A DNA stretch of 6,201 nt from Candidatus Omnitrophota bacterium (GTDB taxonomy: Bacteria; Omnitrophota; Koll11; Zapsychrales; Zapsychraceae). Positions 5,378 through 6,201 of this stretch are shown here, in pieces (the first letter of the stretch is position 1; every line of letters begins with the position of its first letter). The notes under the pieces were generated by a model. That model saw only the letters and a list, made by a program, of their open reading frames with translations. It did no database searches and was not told the origin of the DNA. The stretch spans positions 1 through 6,201 of the forward strand of contig JAGLMJ010000070.1 in NCBI GenBank assembly GCA_023140095.1, read 5' to 3'. A program made the translations under genes and the position numbers.

Positions 5378-6201
5378 TTAATTTTTGGGAATGGTTTGTT
5401 TGATTTCGCGCCAGAGTTCTGTTTGCTTTTGCCAATCAAACTCGGCGGTCAGAGAGCGGATCTTGTATTCGGGAATGAGAGAGATATTCTTGTCTTTTCC
5501 TGTGAGAATCTCTTCTTGAATGGTAGGGGAGAGATAAAGAAAGCTAAGAATGTGACCAAATCGTGATTGGCTTATGTTGAGCCATCCGGATACTTGCTGT
5601 GAATTCTGAATTTGCCCATCGCTCATAAGGCGTTGCAATTGGTGAGCCAAGACAAGAACGGTGCGGATCTTTGGCTCTTTGGTAGGGTCTTTTTCTTTCC
5701 GCCATCTGATCAGAGACCGGGTTTTTTTGACATCTGCATCGAATTCCAAGCGCACTCCAGCGCCGTGAAAGGTGATTCCGACTTTTTGAGCCGCCACGTC
5801 ACAATCAATTTCCTTGAGGAGGGTTTTTAAGATTTTTCGTTTTTCTTCAAAGAAAAGTGTATCCCAAACAGGCGAAAGTAGGGCTTCAATCTCAGTTTTG
5901 AATTTATCACCGTACTTTTCTTTATTTTCCCCTAATGTTTTCTTCAAGACGCGCACTATTTCGTCTTCAGCCCTTTGCGCGTTAATGGATTTGTTGGGAC
6001 ACGTGCCGTATCCGCGCTTTTGAGCATTGGTGCAGACATAGTAACGGTATTTATGATTGCCTTTCTTGAGAGTGTAAGTATGAAACATCGTACTTTTGCA
6101 GGTTTTACACTTTAAAAGATGAGTCAACAGCCCTGAGCAATCTTTATTCTTGAATGCCTTTCGTGTAACGCGGTTTTCGGCCATCTTTTTCTGCACCTTC
6201 T
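5378..6201 (-). CDS. Large serine recombinase, C-terminal part (5' end outside window)
   Basis: This gene runs leftwards and is open at the right edge, so the N-terminal resolvase domain with the catalytic serine is not seen. About 274 residues are visible. Numbering from the GTG codon at 6196-6194, a zinc-ribbon typical of large serine recombinases has its Cys ligands at C30, C33, C55 and C66 (CKTCKS and YYVCTNAQKRGYGTCPNK). A helical segment rich in Lys and Glu (about 73-107) follows, then SPVWDTLFFEEKRKILKTLL (108-127) and a beta strand with VGITFHGAGVRLEF. The last part, about 180-235, looks like a helix-turn-helix (LAHQLQRLMSDGQIQNSQQV, then WLNISQSRFGHILSFL), an add-on known in some recombinases of this family. 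Such enzymes cut and rejoin DNA at short att sites to integrate or excise elements. The GTG and the ATG at 6184-6182 are internal codons, not starts. The stop is TAA at 5380-5378. Confidence 0.88.
   Translation of the reverse strand, partial: KVQKKMAENRVTRKAFKNKDCSGLLTHLLKCKTCKSTMFHTYTLKKGNHKYRYYVCTNAQKRGYGTCPNKSINAQRAEDEIVRVLKKTLGENKEKYGDKFKTEIEALLSPVWDTLFFEEKRKILKTLLKEIDCDVAAQKVGITFHGAGVRLEFDADVKKTRSLIRWRKEKDPTKEPKIRTVLVLAHQLQRLMSDGQIQNSQQVSGWLNISQSRFGHILSFLYLSPTIQEEILTGKDKNISLIPEYKIRSLTAEFDWQKQTELWREIKQTIPKN

Overview
The window reads as bacterial chromosomal core sequence that meets a mobile-element boundary on its right side. The left three quarters hold plus-strand housekeeping genes: RNase Y (rny), a YmdB-type phosphodiesterase (ymdB), a short PilZ-domain protein, glutamyl-tRNA synthetase (gltX), a very small lipoprotein and a tRNA-Gln(CUG). 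The right end holds the C-terminal part of a large serine recombinase on the minus strand, whose catalytic N-terminal domain lies beyond the window.

The organism cannot be fixed from this sequence. The rny-ymdB pair, the lipoprotein signal peptide, the moderate base composition and a GluRS of unusual form fit an uncultured Gram-negative-type lineage. Omnitrophota (candidate OP3) is my best guess, based on general resemblance of the GluRS and gene content. It is an inference only.

Layout. 1-159: leader of rny with some nested base pairing. 160-2582: rny and ymdB, 26 bases apart, a likely operon for RNA turnover (endonuclease plus cyclic nucleotide phosphodiesterase). 2583-2688: a gap with a perfect TATAAT box, so the PilZ gene (2689-3072) probably has its own promoter. 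3073-3312: a 240-base gap with no convincing gene. 3313-4856: gltX and the lipoprotein gene, 38 bases apart. 4903-4953: an intrinsic terminator whose stem repeats both strands of the acceptor stem of the following tRNA. 4975-5049: tRNA-Gln with U1-A72 and encoded CCA. 5055-5118: two tandem hairpins, the second a 16-bp stem with a three-base loop. 5119-5377: non-coding, rich in short inverted and direct repeats. 5378-6201: serine recombinase C-terminal part.

Functional links. gltX beside a U1-A72 tRNA-Gln suggests the indirect route to Gln-tRNA: a non-discriminating GluRS charges tRNA-Gln with Glu and GatCAB amidates it. The GluRS is compact because the zinc-binding insertion found in E. coli GluRS is missing. 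I found no clear new defence or mobile system. The most unusual parts are the tRNA-like terminator, the strong hairpin after the tRNA, and the repeat-rich stretch before the recombinase.
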